A stretch of DNA of 25,207 nucleotides, taken from the NCBI GenBank assembly GCA_934385475.1, contig CAKRPS010000034.1, forward strand, positions 1-25,207. The letters are read 5' to 3'. The number at the start of each line of letters is the position of its first letter. Positions within the stretch are counted from its first letter, which is position 1. The DNA comes from an uncultured Lachnospiraceae bacterium (GTDB lineage Bacteria; Bacillota; Clostridia; Lachnospirales; Lachnospiraceae). The notes under the pieces are model-generated. The model had not been told where the DNA came from and ran no database searches. It saw only the letters and a list, made by a program, of their open reading frames with translations. Below, one piece after another: positions 7,972 to 15,842 of the stretch. The position numbers were made by a program, and so were the translations under genes.

Positions 7972-9945
7972 TTATCTGCTAAGTTTGAAGGAATCCGCTA
8001 TGGTCTTCAGATTCTGTGCACAGTCACCAAGCTGGCTACTGATCGCCTGATTTTCCTGTGCACTGGCTGCTGTGCTCTCAACCATCTCGGCGATTGCCCT
8101 CATTGCCTCATTGATATGTTCAATCGCTCTCTGCTGATTTTCAACAAACTCCGCAATCTGCGAAATATGTTCTTTAGATTTCCGGGAGTCTTCCATTCCC
8201 TGCGTAATCGTAGCTGAGGTAGCCGTCACCTTCTCTTTTCCCTGTGTCACTGCAAGATTTGACTCATTAATCAGTTTACTGATATTCTCACTCGCTTTGC
8301 TGCTGGAATCGGCAAGTGAGCTGATCTCATCCGCAACCACGGCAAAACCTTTTCCAGCCTCTCCTGCGCGGGCCGCCTCGATCGAGGCATTGAGTGCAAG
8401 AAGATTCGTCTGGGATGCAATTCCCTGAATCTCTCCAACAAATCCTGCAATCTCCCCAAAACATTTCTCGATGCTTTCCATGGCATTCACCAGTTCCTGC
8501 ATTTCCTGCGTTCCCGCGTGCAGATGATCATTTGTAACCTCTGCCAGTTTCCGAACATCGACGGCGCTCTGTGTAATCTGTCTTGTATCCTCCGTGAGCT
8601 GCGTCATCTCCCCTGTCACAGCTGTCACCGATTCATTCTGCTGGCTTGCGCTGATCGCGACCGTCTCCGTCGTCTTCTCAAGTTCGTCAGCATATTCAAG
8701 CACTGCATCGGAGCCCTCCTTAATTTGAAGAAATGCTTCATTCAGATTCCGAAGGATCAGTTCCAGAGACTCCCGGATCTGTATGTAACTTCCCTTAAAT
8801 TCTCCATCTACCGTTCCTGTCAAATCCCGATTGGAAATTGCTGCAACCGTCTTTGAAATACAGTCGATACAGTTACTCAGTCCATGAACCGTCTCCCCAA
8901 GAGCATTCGTAAGGTTCTCCACTTCCTCAGAATTTTTGTCCTCATCAAAAACAACCGTCAGATCACCCTCGGCAATTCTTCCCACCTTGCCGGTAATCGA
9001 CTCCAGCGGTCTGAATAATCTATCCACACTCTTGCGGGTATATTTCTGTCCGATCAACAATGTTCCAAAATAAATCGCTATATTAAGGATCAAAAGTGCT
9101 GCCAGAAAAATCACCAGCGTTGCAAGCGATTCCACGGAAATCACCTTCCAGCCTGTCACCTGCGCAGTATTGGAGGTTCCAAGCTTCAAACCGCCCTGAT
9201 AGTCCAGAAACATCTTTGTAAAAAGATCCTTGCCCGTCAGGGACAAGTAACGGCCCGAGAGCGTATCAGCCAGAGTCGATTCCTTCTCTGCGCTAAGCGA
9301 AAACTCCTCGTTCGGATGCACGAGAATTATGCCATCAGCTGTGGCAAGAAATACATAATTGCTGCCCTGATAGCTCTTCTCAATCTGTGCAACCAGATCA
9401 TCCATGTACATATCCATTCCGACAACCCCTGCCGGTTTTCCGTCCTTGTAGGATGTCAGAGAAAGCGTGATGCACATTTTCCCGCTCTGCAGATCTACAT
9501 ATGGGTCTGATATATATACTTTCCCGGGTTCTGCCATGGCTGCCTTATACCAGTCTCTTTCCATTACCACAAAATCTGCCGGAGGAACCCAGCCTCCACT
9601 CATAATTGTGACATTATCATCATAGCAACTGTAAACCGCCGAAATCTGATCATCAATTGCCACAACAGAATCCACGTAAGCCAGAATATCCTCATACTCC
9701 GTCAGGGTGCCACTACTAATGCCCGCTTCCGTCGTCTGTAAGACACTCACCTTAGCTTGCATCATCTCATCGATCTGCGTTGTGTACTCCAAAACCACGC
9801 TGCGGTTATCTCTTGATATACACAGAACTACCAATACACAGGAAATAATTACAGACTGCAAACAAATGACTAGAATTGCCCACTTCAAAATCTTGCTGAA
9901 AGTGCTCCCGATCTTTTCTCCCAACGTCTTCTGCTTTCCTGCCAT
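7972..9945 (-). CDS. Methyl-accepting chemotaxis protein with dCache sensor
   Basis: A transmembrane chemoreceptor of 657 residues. Layout: TM1 about 19-42, an extracellular double-Cache domain about 45-270, TM2 about 274-298, HAMP about 300-352, then a long coiled-coil signalling domain. The hairpin tip is the classic [20 protein letters not shown] (511-530), which contacts CheA/CheW. In the sensor domain, Y105, R130, W132, Y133 and D178 fit the spacing of the amino-acid-binding dCache motif known from receptors such as PctA (Y-x24-R-x-WY-x44-D), so the ligand is probably an amino acid; this is inference. GGGAG lies about 10 bases before the ATG. No other chemotaxis or flagellar genes lie nearby, so it is a stand-alone receptor feeding a distant signalling core. 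Confidence 0.95.
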   Translation of the reverse strand: MAGKQKTLGEKIGSTFSKILKWAILVICLQSVIISCVLVVLCISRDNRSVVLEYTTQIDEMMQAKVSVLQTTEAGISSGTLTEYEDILAYVDSVVAIDDQISAVYSCYDDNVTIMSGGWVPPADFVVMERDWYKAAMAEPGKVYISDPYVDLQSGKMCITLSLTSYKDGKPAGVVGMDMYMDDLVAQIEKSYQGSNYVFLATADGIILVHPNEEFSLSAEKESTLADTLSGRYLSLTGKDLFTKMFLDYQGGLKLGTSNTAQVTGWKVISVESLATLVIFLAALLILNIAIYFGTLLIGQKYTRKSVDRLFRPLESITGKVGRIAEGDLTVVFDEDKNSEEVENLTNALGETVHGLSNCIDCISKTVAAISNRDLTGTVDGEFKGSYIQIRESLELILRNLNEAFLQIKEGSDAVLEYADELEKTTETVAISASQQNESVTAVTGEMTQLTEDTRQITQSAVDVRKLAEVTNDHLHAGTQEMQELVNAMESIEKCFGEIAGFVGEIQGIASQTNLLALNASIEAARAGEAGKGFAVVADEISSLADSSSKASENISKLINESNLAVTQGKEKVTATSATITQGMEDSRKSKEHISQIAEFVENQQRAIEHINEAMRAIAEMVESTAASAQENQAISSQLGDCAQNLKTIADSFKLSR

Positions 9946-9972
9946 GTTGCCACTTCTCCCTTCTCGTCCATC

Positions 9973-10007
9973 TTTGTAAAAGTGCGTGAATTTTCTCTAT
10001 TTACAAA
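9973..10007. repeat. Inverted repeat upstream of the chemoreceptor gene
   Basis: Perfect 8-bp arms TTTGTAAA (9973-9980) and TTTACAAA (10000-10007) are spaced by 19 bases in the only stretch where the chemoreceptor promoter could lie. I see no good housekeeping or flagellar-type sigma promoter here. It could be an operator, or chance in AT-rich DNA. Confidence 0.3.
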
Positions 10008-10044
10008 ACAGAGACGAGGTACGCTTGCACATTCCGTCTCTGTT
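10005..10044 (-). terminator. Rho-independent terminator of dapL
   Basis: A 10-bp stem (AACAGAGACG / CGTCTCTGTT) with an 18-base loop begins 8 bases after the dapL stop on the minus strand and runs into TTTTG. The T-tract is short, so termination may be incomplete. Confidence 0.7.
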
Positions 10045-10051
10045 CTATATT

Positions 10052-11272
10052 TTAGATATTCATATTCTTAATTCTGTCAACTGCTTCCACAGTATTCTCG
10101 TAGCTTCCAAACGCCGTCAAACGGAAATAGGTTTCTCCGCTTGGTCCAAAGCCGGAACCGGGCGTACCTACTACATTGGCATTCTCAAGCAAATAGTCAA
10201 AGAACTCCCAGCTTGTCATATTGTTCGGAGCCTTGAGCCAGATATAAGGTGCATTCACGCCACCGGAAACCGTAAAGCCGGCAGATTTCAAACCATTCAG
10301 AATATAAGCAGCATTCTTCATATAGTATGCTACCAGTTCCTTCGTCTCCTTCTTGCCTTCTTCACTGTAAACAGCCTCTCCGGCTCTCTGGATAATATAA
10401 GGTGCTCCATTGTACTTTGTTCCGTGTCTTCTCGCCCAGAGACTGTGCAGGGCAACATCTCCTACCTTTAATTCCTTTGGAATTACGGTAAAGCCAAGAC
10501 GCACTCCGGTAAATCCAGCATTCTTGGAGAAAGAACGAAGTTCGATCGCGCAGGTTCTGGCTCCCTCACATTCATAAATCGTGTGTGGAACGTCTGCCTC
10601 GGAAATATATGCCTCATAAGCTGCGTCATAAATGATCACACAGCCGTTTTTATTTGCATAATCAACCCACTCCTGAAGCTGTGCCTTATTGATCGTGGCA
10701 CCTGTCGGATTGTTCGGGAAACAAAGATAAATCAAATCCGGCACCTGCTTTGGCAGCTCAGGTGCAAATCCGTTCTCTGCCGTACAAGGCATGTAGATCA
10801 CATCACTCCAGTTTCCGGTCGTTGCATCATAGGTACCTGTTCTGCCGGCCATGACATTCGTGTCAACATAAACCGGATAAACCGGATCACAGACAGCGAT
10901 CTTATTATCTAATGCGAAAATTTCCTGAATATTTCCGGAATCACACTTGGCACCGTCCGAAACGAAAATCTCATCCGCTTCGATCTGACATCCTCTTGCT
11001 TTATAATCATTCTCTGCAATCGCAGTACGAAGAAATTCATATCCCAGATCAGGTGCATATCCACGGAACGTCTTAGCATCTGCCATCTCATCCACAGCAC
11101 CGTGGAGTGCCCGGATGACCGCCGGAGAAAGCGGCTGTGTCACATCACCGATTCCAAGCCGGATGATCTTTTTGTCAGGATTTTCTGACGCATATGCGTT
11201 TACTTTCTTACCGATTGTAGAAAACAGGTAGCTTCCCGGAAGCTTTAAATAATTATCATTTACTTTTACCAT
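10052..11272 (-). CDS. dapL: LL-diaminopimelate aminotransferase
   Basis: A PLP enzyme that converts tetrahydrodipicolinate straight to LL-diaminopimelate using glutamate, the short route to lysine and to the peptidoglycan cross-linking residue. It is found in some Clostridia, plants and chlamydiae. The 406-residue form has the DapL N-terminus ([13 protein letters not shown]), the [14 protein letters not shown] segment, FPNNPTGA with N188, YDAAYEAYI with D216 and Y219, and the PLP lysine K250 in [10 protein letters not shown]. The start at 11272 is preferred over an upstream frame start at 11338, because the latter lies inside the promoter and the family begins at [10 protein letters not shown]. 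Its ribosome site is only moderate (AAGGAG about 12 bases away). No other lysine-pathway genes adjoin; it is its own transcription unit between a promoter and a terminator. Confidence 0.95.
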   Translation of the reverse strand: MVKVNDNYLKLPGSYLFSTIGKKVNAYASENPDKKIIRLGIGDVTQPLSPAVIRALHGAVDEMADAKTFRGYAPDLGYEFLRTAIAENDYKARGCQIEADEIFVSDGAKCDSGNIQEIFALDNKIAVCDPVYPVYVDTNVMAGRTGTYDATTGNWSDVIYMPCTAENGFAPELPKQVPDLIYLCFPNNPTGATINKAQLQEWVDYANKNGCVIIYDAAYEAYISEADVPHTIYECEGARTCAIELRSFSKNAGFTGVRLGFTVIPKELKVGDVALHSLWARRHGTKYNGAPYIIQRAGEAVYSEEGKKETKELVAYYMKNAAYILNGLKSAGFTVSGGVNAPYIWLKAPNNMTSWEFFDYLLENANVVGTPGSGFGPSGETYFRLTAFGSYENTVEAVDRIKNMNI

Positions 11273-11309
11273 TTTTAAGACCCACTCCTTACCGTCTGTA
11301 TTCCATCTC

Positions 11310-11338
11310 AGTTTAACAGCAATTCCAACAACCGTCAA
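11310..11338 (-). promoter_or_regulatory. Predicted dapL promoter
   Basis: The minus strand has TTGACG (11338-11333), exactly 17 bases, then TAAACT (11315-11310), close to the sigma-A consensus. Transcription should start near 11303, about 30 bases before the dapL ATG. No lysine riboswitch fits in this short leader. Confidence 0.75.
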
Positions 11339-11363
11339 ACCCTGCCGGAAGATTTTATCGGGT

Positions 11364-12350
11364 TCAAAGCTTTTTGTCTATGGCGGCATCCCGCTGTGCC
11401 TCCCTGTACAGCGCTTCATACTCCATCCGGCGCGCATGGTACTGCGTATCCTCCAGTATCTTCCTGTTTGCTGCGATCACATCCGACACAACGCCTATCA
11501 TAAAAGTGAGAAATCCCATGATGATCAACGTACATCCCAGAATCAAAGACTGGACATGACCCCCACCGGTTCCCATACAGTAATACGTGATAAAGCGTAT
11601 CGCATAGATCAGCCCGACAAGAGTCGGCAATATAGCAATAAAAGTAAAGCATTTCAAAGGTTTATACATCGTGTAGGCCCGGATAATCGTAAGCATGGAT
11701 TTTTTCACATATCCCCAGATACTGTGAAAAAGTCTTGAAGGGCGCAGTTCCCCATTGGTTCTTATCGGTACACTGGTGATCGGAAGTTTCTCCCTGCCGG
11801 CCTGTACAATGGTCTCCAGAGTATACGTGTAATCATTCACCACATTGATCCGCATTGCAGCCTCCCTGCTGAACGCCCGGAAACCGCTCGGCGCATCCGG
11901 TATATCCGTGTTCGACGCCTTCCGTACTACCCAACTGCCGAAATGCTGCAGTTTCTTTTTAATATAAGAAAAATGCTCCGTCTGATCGATCGGTCTCGAT
12001 CCCACTACCATATCTGCTTTTCCATCGAGAATCGGTCTTATCAGCGTCTCAATATCATCCGCACAGTACTGGTTGTCCGCATCCGTATTTACAATAATAT
12101 CCGCTCCATTTCTAAGACATCCGTCGAGTCCTGCCATAAACCCCTTGGCCAGGCCCCTGTTCTGCGTGAAATTAACAATATGGTGAACACCCCATCTTCT
12201 TGCCACCGCAACGGTATCATCATGGCTTCCGTCATTGATGATCAAATATTCTATCGTATCAATGCCTTCTATCTGTCTTGGCAAATCATTCAATGCAATC
12301 TCTAACGTCTCCGCTTCATTATAACAGGGAATCTGAATAATGAGTTTCAT
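11364..12350 (-). CDS. Family 2 glycosyltransferase, polyprenyl-phosphate-sugar synthase type
   Basis: A 328-residue GT-A enzyme likely to transfer a sugar from a nucleotide donor to polyprenyl phosphate at the inner face of the membrane. Visible features are [13 protein letters not shown] at the N-terminus, [10 protein letters not shown], the DxD metal motif D90-A-D92 in VNTDADNQY, and a conserved VGSRPID segment. Two hydrophobic C-terminal segments (about 225-255 and 265-295) anchor it, followed by a basic tail. This matches the DPM1/GtrB-like layout, although the exact sugar cannot be read. AGGAG lies 6 bases before the ATG. It begins 19 bases after the stop of the GT-C gene, so the two form an operon: one makes a lipid-linked sugar, the other spends it. 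Confidence 0.9.
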   Translation of the reverse strand: MKLIIQIPCYNEAETLEIALNDLPRQIEGIDTIEYLIINDGSHDDTVAVARRWGVHHIVNFTQNRGLAKGFMAGLDGCLRNGADIIVNTDADNQYCADDIETLIRPILDGKADMVVGSRPIDQTEHFSYIKKKLQHFGSWVVRKASNTDIPDAPSGFRAFSREAAMRINVVNDYTYTLETIVQAGREKLPITSVPIRTNGELRPSRLFHSIWGYVKKSMLTIIRAYTMYKPLKCFTFIAILPTLVGLIYAIRFITYYCMGTGGGHVQSLILGCTLIIMGFLTFMIGVVSDVIAANRKILEDTQYHARRMEYEALYREAQRDAAIDKKL

Positions 12351-12369
12351 TGGTATCTCCTCATGTTTC

Positions 12370-14112
12370 CTAATTGTATTTTCCTAAATCTTCCAGGCGG
12401 TAAAGTTCAAAATTAGTCCCTTCCACCTGCAGTCTTTCATCTCTGACAGTATCTTTGATCCATTCCGAATGCCAGGTCACGATCAGGTATCCATCCCCCT
12501 GCAAGTCCGGCATGTCCTCCCCTGCTATTATCTGAATTTCCCTGTCCGGCAGATAAAACTGTAAAAGATCAATATATGGCATACCTCCCTCATCCAGATA
12601 CCATACTTTCTCTGTTTCATCAGTGTTCTGTTCAATCCAATCTGTCACCCCCAGATTCAGCCTATTAATCTCATTGAACAAATACACATAACGATAGCTC
12701 AGCAGAATTCCAAGACCTATCTGTATTCCCAGAAGAATGCTCGCAACCCACAACATATTATTTCTACGCTCTATCATAAAAATGCCAGCCAGCATCACAG
12801 CTGACAGACAGAGTCCTGCCAGATAGGCCAGCACAAACCCATCCGGAAATACAAAGTTTCCATTTTTCCATGGATAGCTGATCCCTGCTGCAAAATATCC
12901 CTGCATCGAATGTGGATCGAGATTTTGGGCCATGTGCAGAGTTACCAGCAAAAGCAGTCCATTCCAGACTGCAATCCCTGCATACCAGCGAATTTTCCTG
13001 TCAGCCTGCGATAACTGTGCCATCCCAATGCCGATCCACACCGGCAAAAGAAAATCATTGTATCTCCCGTACACCACAGTATCCATTCTGGTGGCTTCCG
13101 CCATGTAAACCGCAGAAATGCCAATCTGCAACATTGCTGACAGCATCAGAAATATTGCCAGATATGCCTTCCAGGTTACTTGCTGACCTTTGCGCACACT
13201 ACAAATCATTGTCTTAACATGGCCGCCACAGAATGCCAGAGCAAAATAAAACATGCCATATGCAGCCATCCCTACATAGAAAAGCTTTCCTGCCAGACTT
13301 TCCAGAAATTTCACAAAATGGCTCCACTGTACAAGCTGACGTATCTTAGCCCACTGCCCGCCATAGTCATTCATTGCCAGCAATTCCTGTGTCGCATGCC
13401 CATAGACACTTCCCATAATGTCCTGTTTGACCATAGCTCCGACTGCCATTCCCACAATGCCCACACATATTCCTATGCCGACCGGTCTCCGGTATCGCCT
13501 GTCGCTTATGACCATCAACAGCATTGTAAGTACTCCGGCAACAAATACGCCGACTGTCCTCATGTGAACAAAGTAAATATATAGAATAATCCCCTCAAAA
13601 AAGATACATTTCCACACACATGGCCTTTGCAAAAAGGATGCAAAAACAAATAACAGAAGAATATACAGAAAAAAAAGCAATGCCTCCGTCAGTGTCATCT
13701 GCATATACAACAGCCACGGTGGGTAAAAAACCGAAATCACCGTAAAAAGCAGCACTTTGTGCTTATCCAGCTCTGCAAAAAGCATATGCAGCAGCTTCCA
13801 CAAAAGAGGAACTGCCGCCCCCTGCAAAACGACATTTAGTACAATTGCCGCCCGATAGGCTGCCAGCTTACTCCCACATATCCGCAGGATAACCGCCAAC
13901 ACTCCACTGTATCCAAATGAATAATATGACCCAAGAGAAGCGCACGCACTCCAATCATAACCATTCCACTTCGCCGCAGTCGCCCAGTAACCGAACTCAT
14001 CAGGATAAATCGAAAATCCGCAGATACGGTGAATGCCAAATTGAAAAAAAGCAAACAGAATTCCCCAGATTCCCAACAAATACCATGTTGCCTTCCAATT
14101 TTTCTTACGCAT
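12370..14112 (-). CDS. GT-C type integral membrane glycosyltransferase
   Basis: A 580-residue polytopic membrane protein with about 11-12 hydrophobic segments and a soluble C-terminal domain of about 95 residues. The first extracellular loop carries PDEFGYW with the acidic pair D38-E39, the place and type of the catalytic acidic motif in GT-C enzymes (PMT/ArnT-like) that take sugar from a polyprenyl phosphate donor. The acceptor is unknown; it could be a cell-wall polymer or secreted proteins. The ribosome site is weak (GTGG/TAGG just before the ATG). A terminator separates it from the secreted-protein gene upstream. I see no convincing promoter between that terminator and the start, so expression may rely on read-through or on a weak promoter. 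Confidence 0.8.
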   Translation of the reverse strand: MRKKNWKATWYLLGIWGILFAFFQFGIHRICGFSIYPDEFGYWATAAKWNGYDWSACASLGSYYSFGYSGVLAVILRICGSKLAAYRAAIVLNVVLQGAAVPLLWKLLHMLFAELDKHKVLLFTVISVFYPPWLLYMQMTLTEALLFFLYILLLFVFASFLQRPCVWKCIFFEGIILYIYFVHMRTVGVFVAGVLTMLLMVISDRRYRRPVGIGICVGIVGMAVGAMVKQDIMGSVYGHATQELLAMNDYGGQWAKIRQLVQWSHFVKFLESLAGKLFYVGMAAYGMFYFALAFCGGHVKTMICSVRKGQQVTWKAYLAIFLMLSAMLQIGISAVYMAEATRMDTVVYGRYNDFLLPVWIGIGMAQLSQADRKIRWYAGIAVWNGLLLLVTLHMAQNLDPHSMQGYFAAGISYPWKNGNFVFPDGFVLAYLAGLCLSAVMLAGIFMIERRNNMLWVASILLGIQIGLGILLSYRYVYLFNEINRLNLGVTDWIEQNTDETEKVWYLDEGGMPYIDLLQFYLPDREIQIIAGEDMPDLQGDGYLIVTWHSEWIKDTVRDERLQVEGTNFELYRLEDLGKYN

Positions 14113-14174
14113 TGCCTACCACTTTCTCATAGCTTATCAAATCTTTTTCCACAAAATAACCATTCAAAACCCAT

Positions 14175-14211
14175 AAAAGAAAATAACTGGAAGAAGCACG
14201 CTCCCTCCAGT
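14175..14211 (-). terminator. Rho-independent terminator of the secreted-protein gene
   Basis: On the minus strand ACTGGAGGGAGC and GCTTCTTCCAGT pair (one G-T pair and a small bulge) and are followed by TATTTTCTTTT. It lies 25 bases past the stop at 14236. Confidence 0.8.
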
Positions 14212-14235
14212 CCTTTTCTCCCATCAAGCTTATCC

Positions 14236-14934
14236 TTAATAGCAGATAAGTGCATATGCAGCCTGTCCGGCAGTTGTCGGGAATGTAACCGTATTAGGAT
14301 CATTGTCTGCATCCTTAATAATGGAAACCGCTCCGCCAGGACGAACACAAACGATTGCATATGTCTTGCCTTCTTTTGCGAAAGATTTCGGAATTCCAAC
14401 CTTTACATTAAAGGAAGCTCCGTCAGATGGTAAAAGGCTGAACTTTCCATCTGCCATCTTGCCGAACTCAAAGTTGATAATCGGTCCTACTTCAGCACCC
14501 ATAGATGCTGCTGCGCTGTCGATAACAGCCTTTGCTGCTGTACTTCTCTTGCTGTCAAAGTTGTAAGCTCTCACATATGCCTTCTCATTCTTAGCAAGAC
14601 CATAGCTGTCAGCAATGGTTGTCATTCCGGTTGTCACTGCAACTCCGTTTACGCTGGTTGCCAGATAAACACCTGAAACAGCGCTCTTCACACCTGCTAC
14701 GGAACTAGTTGTCGGAATCTCAGCAATTGTTGACACACTGCTGGATGAGCTCTCGTTCACGATCTGCATTACCTGCTCTGTAACAGTCTCTTCTACAGCC
14801 TGAACGGTTGTTGTTGTCGCAGAATTGCCTGATACACTTGAACCACTAGATGCAAGTGCTACATTAGAAGATCCTAACAGAAGTGTCATAGCAAGTGCAC
14901 TTGATAAGATTCTCTTTACTACTTGTGCTTTCAT
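14236..14934 (-). CDS. Secreted Ser/Thr-rich protein of unknown function
   Basis: The family is not recognised. The 232-residue product begins with a clear Sec signal peptide: basic MKAQVVKR, hydrophobic ILSSALAMTLLL, and a likely type I cleavage after ALA-28. The first 55 mature residues are low-complexity Ser/Thr/Val/Glu-rich (SSGSSVSGNSATTTT, later SSSSSVST), a typical linker or O-glycosylated stretch. The remainder (about 85-232) looks like a compact beta-rich domain, with GVYLATSVNGVAVTT, KTYAIVCVRPGG and a C-terminal Cys. There is no LPXTG motif, no lipobox and no membrane anchor, so it is probably released. GGAGG lies 7 bases before the ATG. It is transcribed alone from a good promoter overlapped by a large palindrome, and divergently from an XRE regulator that may control it. 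Confidence 0.8.
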   Translation of the reverse strand: MKAQVVKRILSSALAMTLLLGSSNVALASSGSSVSGNSATTTTVQAVEETVTEQVMQIVNESSSSSVSTIAEIPTTSSVAGVKSAVSGVYLATSVNGVAVTTGMTTIADSYGLAKNEKAYVRAYNFDSKRSTAAKAVIDSAAASMGAEVGPIINFEFGKMADGKFSLLPSDGASFNVKVGIPKSFAKEGKTYAIVCVRPGGAVSIIKDADNDPNTVTFPTTAGQAAYALICY

Positions 14935-14957
14935 TGTTTTTCCTCCTCGTTTAATGA

Positions 14958-14994
14958 ATGTTTATAATGATATTTTTAATATCATTATAAACAT
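14958..14994. repeat. 37-bp AT-rich palindrome, probable operator
   Basis: Perfect 17-bp arms (14958-14974 and 14978-14994) flank a 3-base TTT centre; the core arm reads ATGTTTATAATGATATT. It begins 23 bases upstream of the secreted-protein ATG and overlaps both the -10 box and the predicted start of transcription. An RNA starting near 14986 would hold only part of the upstream arm, so the symmetry is better explained as a DNA site for a dimeric or tetrameric protein than as an RNA hairpin. Confidence 0.7.
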
Positions 14995-15021
14995 ATTATG
15001 CTATTATCAATATATTTTCAA
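14993..15021 (-). promoter_or_regulatory. Predicted promoter of the secreted-protein gene
   Basis: The minus strand has TTGAAA (15021-15016), a 17-base spacer and TAATAT (14998-14993). The last two bases of the -10 box lie inside the large palindrome, so any protein bound there would block polymerase. Confidence 0.7.
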
Positions 15022-15128
15022 GATGGTTTTGCAATAAAAATTAAAAATATACCATATATTATTAGGAGACTAAATCAGATTGATCCCTTAGGACGAGGTA
15101 ACGTAATCCAGAAAGGACGAATTAAGAT

Positions 15129-15587
15129 ATGTCGTCAAACAATTTAGAACAATATCTGAAAGAGCTTCGCAAATCCTATAATTATTCTCAGGAATTTGTT
15201 GCATCGCATCTGAATATTACCAGACAGACCTACTCTCATTATGAGACAGGCCGTATCACCCCACCCGCAAATTCTCTGTATAATATTGCCAAATTATACG
15301 GAATTCCGGTTGAAAATCTCATGGAAAAGGTGGTAACATACAATATTAATGACGACTTTGCTAAAAAGCCCAAAGAACCGGAGGTTGATGACTTCCTGAA
15401 GGATGATCTCACCGCTTTTCTGGCATATGTCAATGCGCCCGAAAACGAAAAGCGTTTCAAAACACTGCATCGCTCAGAAAAGTTCTTTCTATACTATTAT
15501 GATCAATTGGATTGTCGTGATCAGGAAGACATCCTAACCTTTATGAAAGTAAAATTTCATAACCGGAAAACGGAAGAAAAAAAATAG
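15129..15587 (+). CDS. XRE-family helix-turn-helix transcriptional regulator
   Basis: A 152-residue DNA-binding regulator. Residues 6-61 form a classic HTH_3/XRE domain: LKELRKSYNYSQEFVASHLN, then ITRQTYSHYETGR as the recognition helix region, then PPANSLYNIAKLYGIPVENLM. A linker of about 25 polar residues leads to a C-terminal helical domain (about 90-143; DDLTAFLAYVNAPENEKRF, FFLYYYDQLD). This domain is repeated as a separate gene immediately downstream. AAGGA lies about 12 bases before the ATG. The gene is divergent from the secreted-protein gene, with about 190 bases between them holding the palindrome. It is likely to act as a repressor of that promoter and possibly of itself (inference). 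No clean plus-strand promoter is certain; a TTGCAA box near 15034 and TATATT near 15054 are candidates with a long spacer. Confidence 0.93.
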   Translation: MSSNNLEQYLKELRKSYNYSQEFVASHLNITRQTYSHYETGRITPPANSLYNIAKLYGIPVENLMEKVVTYNINDDFAKKPKEPEVDDFLKDDLTAFLAYVNAPENEKRFKTLHRSEKFFLYYYDQLDCRDQEDILTFMKVKFHNRKTEEKK

Positions 15588-15623
15588 CATTGTTTGAACG
15601 TCAAAGTATGGAAGAGGCATATT

Positions 15624-15800
15624 ATGTGTGATGATCCGCGTGCATTTCTAAACTATATTCATTCACCTTCAAACAGAAAAAAATACGAAAACCTTCTGCC
15701 CTCAGAGCAGATTATACTCTACTACTTCGAACAGCTTGAAGAGCGCACCCAACAGGATTTGATGCGCTATATGTACGAGAAAGGAAAGCGGACGGGGTAA
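15624..15800 (+). CDS. Orphan copy of the regulator's C-terminal domain, possible antagonist
   Basis: A 58-residue protein that is essentially only the C-terminal domain of the regulator in front of it. Over 51 aligned positions without gaps, 22 are identical by my count, including DD, AFL-Y, SE, LYY, QL and R-Q-D. It has no helix-turn-helix. The ATG at 15624 is chosen because AGAGG lies 6 bases ahead; an in-frame TTG at 15594 has no such site. It begins 36 bases after the regulator stop on the same strand, so the two are an operon. By analogy with SinI, which is homologous to part of SinR and inactivates it by forming a heterodimer, this protein may bind and switch off the upstream regulator. 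That role is inference; the homology is directly visible. Confidence 0.8.
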   Translation: MCDDPRAFLNYIHSPSNRKKYENLLPSEQIILYYFEQLEERTQQDLMRYMYEKGKRTG

Positions 15801-15817
15801 GAAGGGGGAAACTAAAA

Positions 15818-15835
15818 GATAACGCTCGTTTTCTC
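15818..15835. terminator. Possible terminator between convergent genes
   Basis: On the minus strand AGAAAAC-GAGC-GTTATCT forms a short stem with one A-A mismatch, followed by TTTTAGTTT. It lies in the 42-base gap between the orphan-domain gene and the flippase gene and could end the long glycan operon. The stem is weak. Confidence 0.35.
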
Positions 15836-15842
15836 TAACTTA

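Noticed and set aside
9986..10471. A 161-codon plus-strand frame opposite the 3' end of dapL.
   Set aside because: It covers the dapL terminator and the conserved dapL coding region, shows no family features and has no ribosome site.
14935..15128. A small RNA or riboswitch in the gap between the secreted protein and the regulator.
   Set aside because: The large palindrome is cut by the predicted start of transcription and has no T-tract placement fitting a terminator for either gene; no riboswitch motif was seen.
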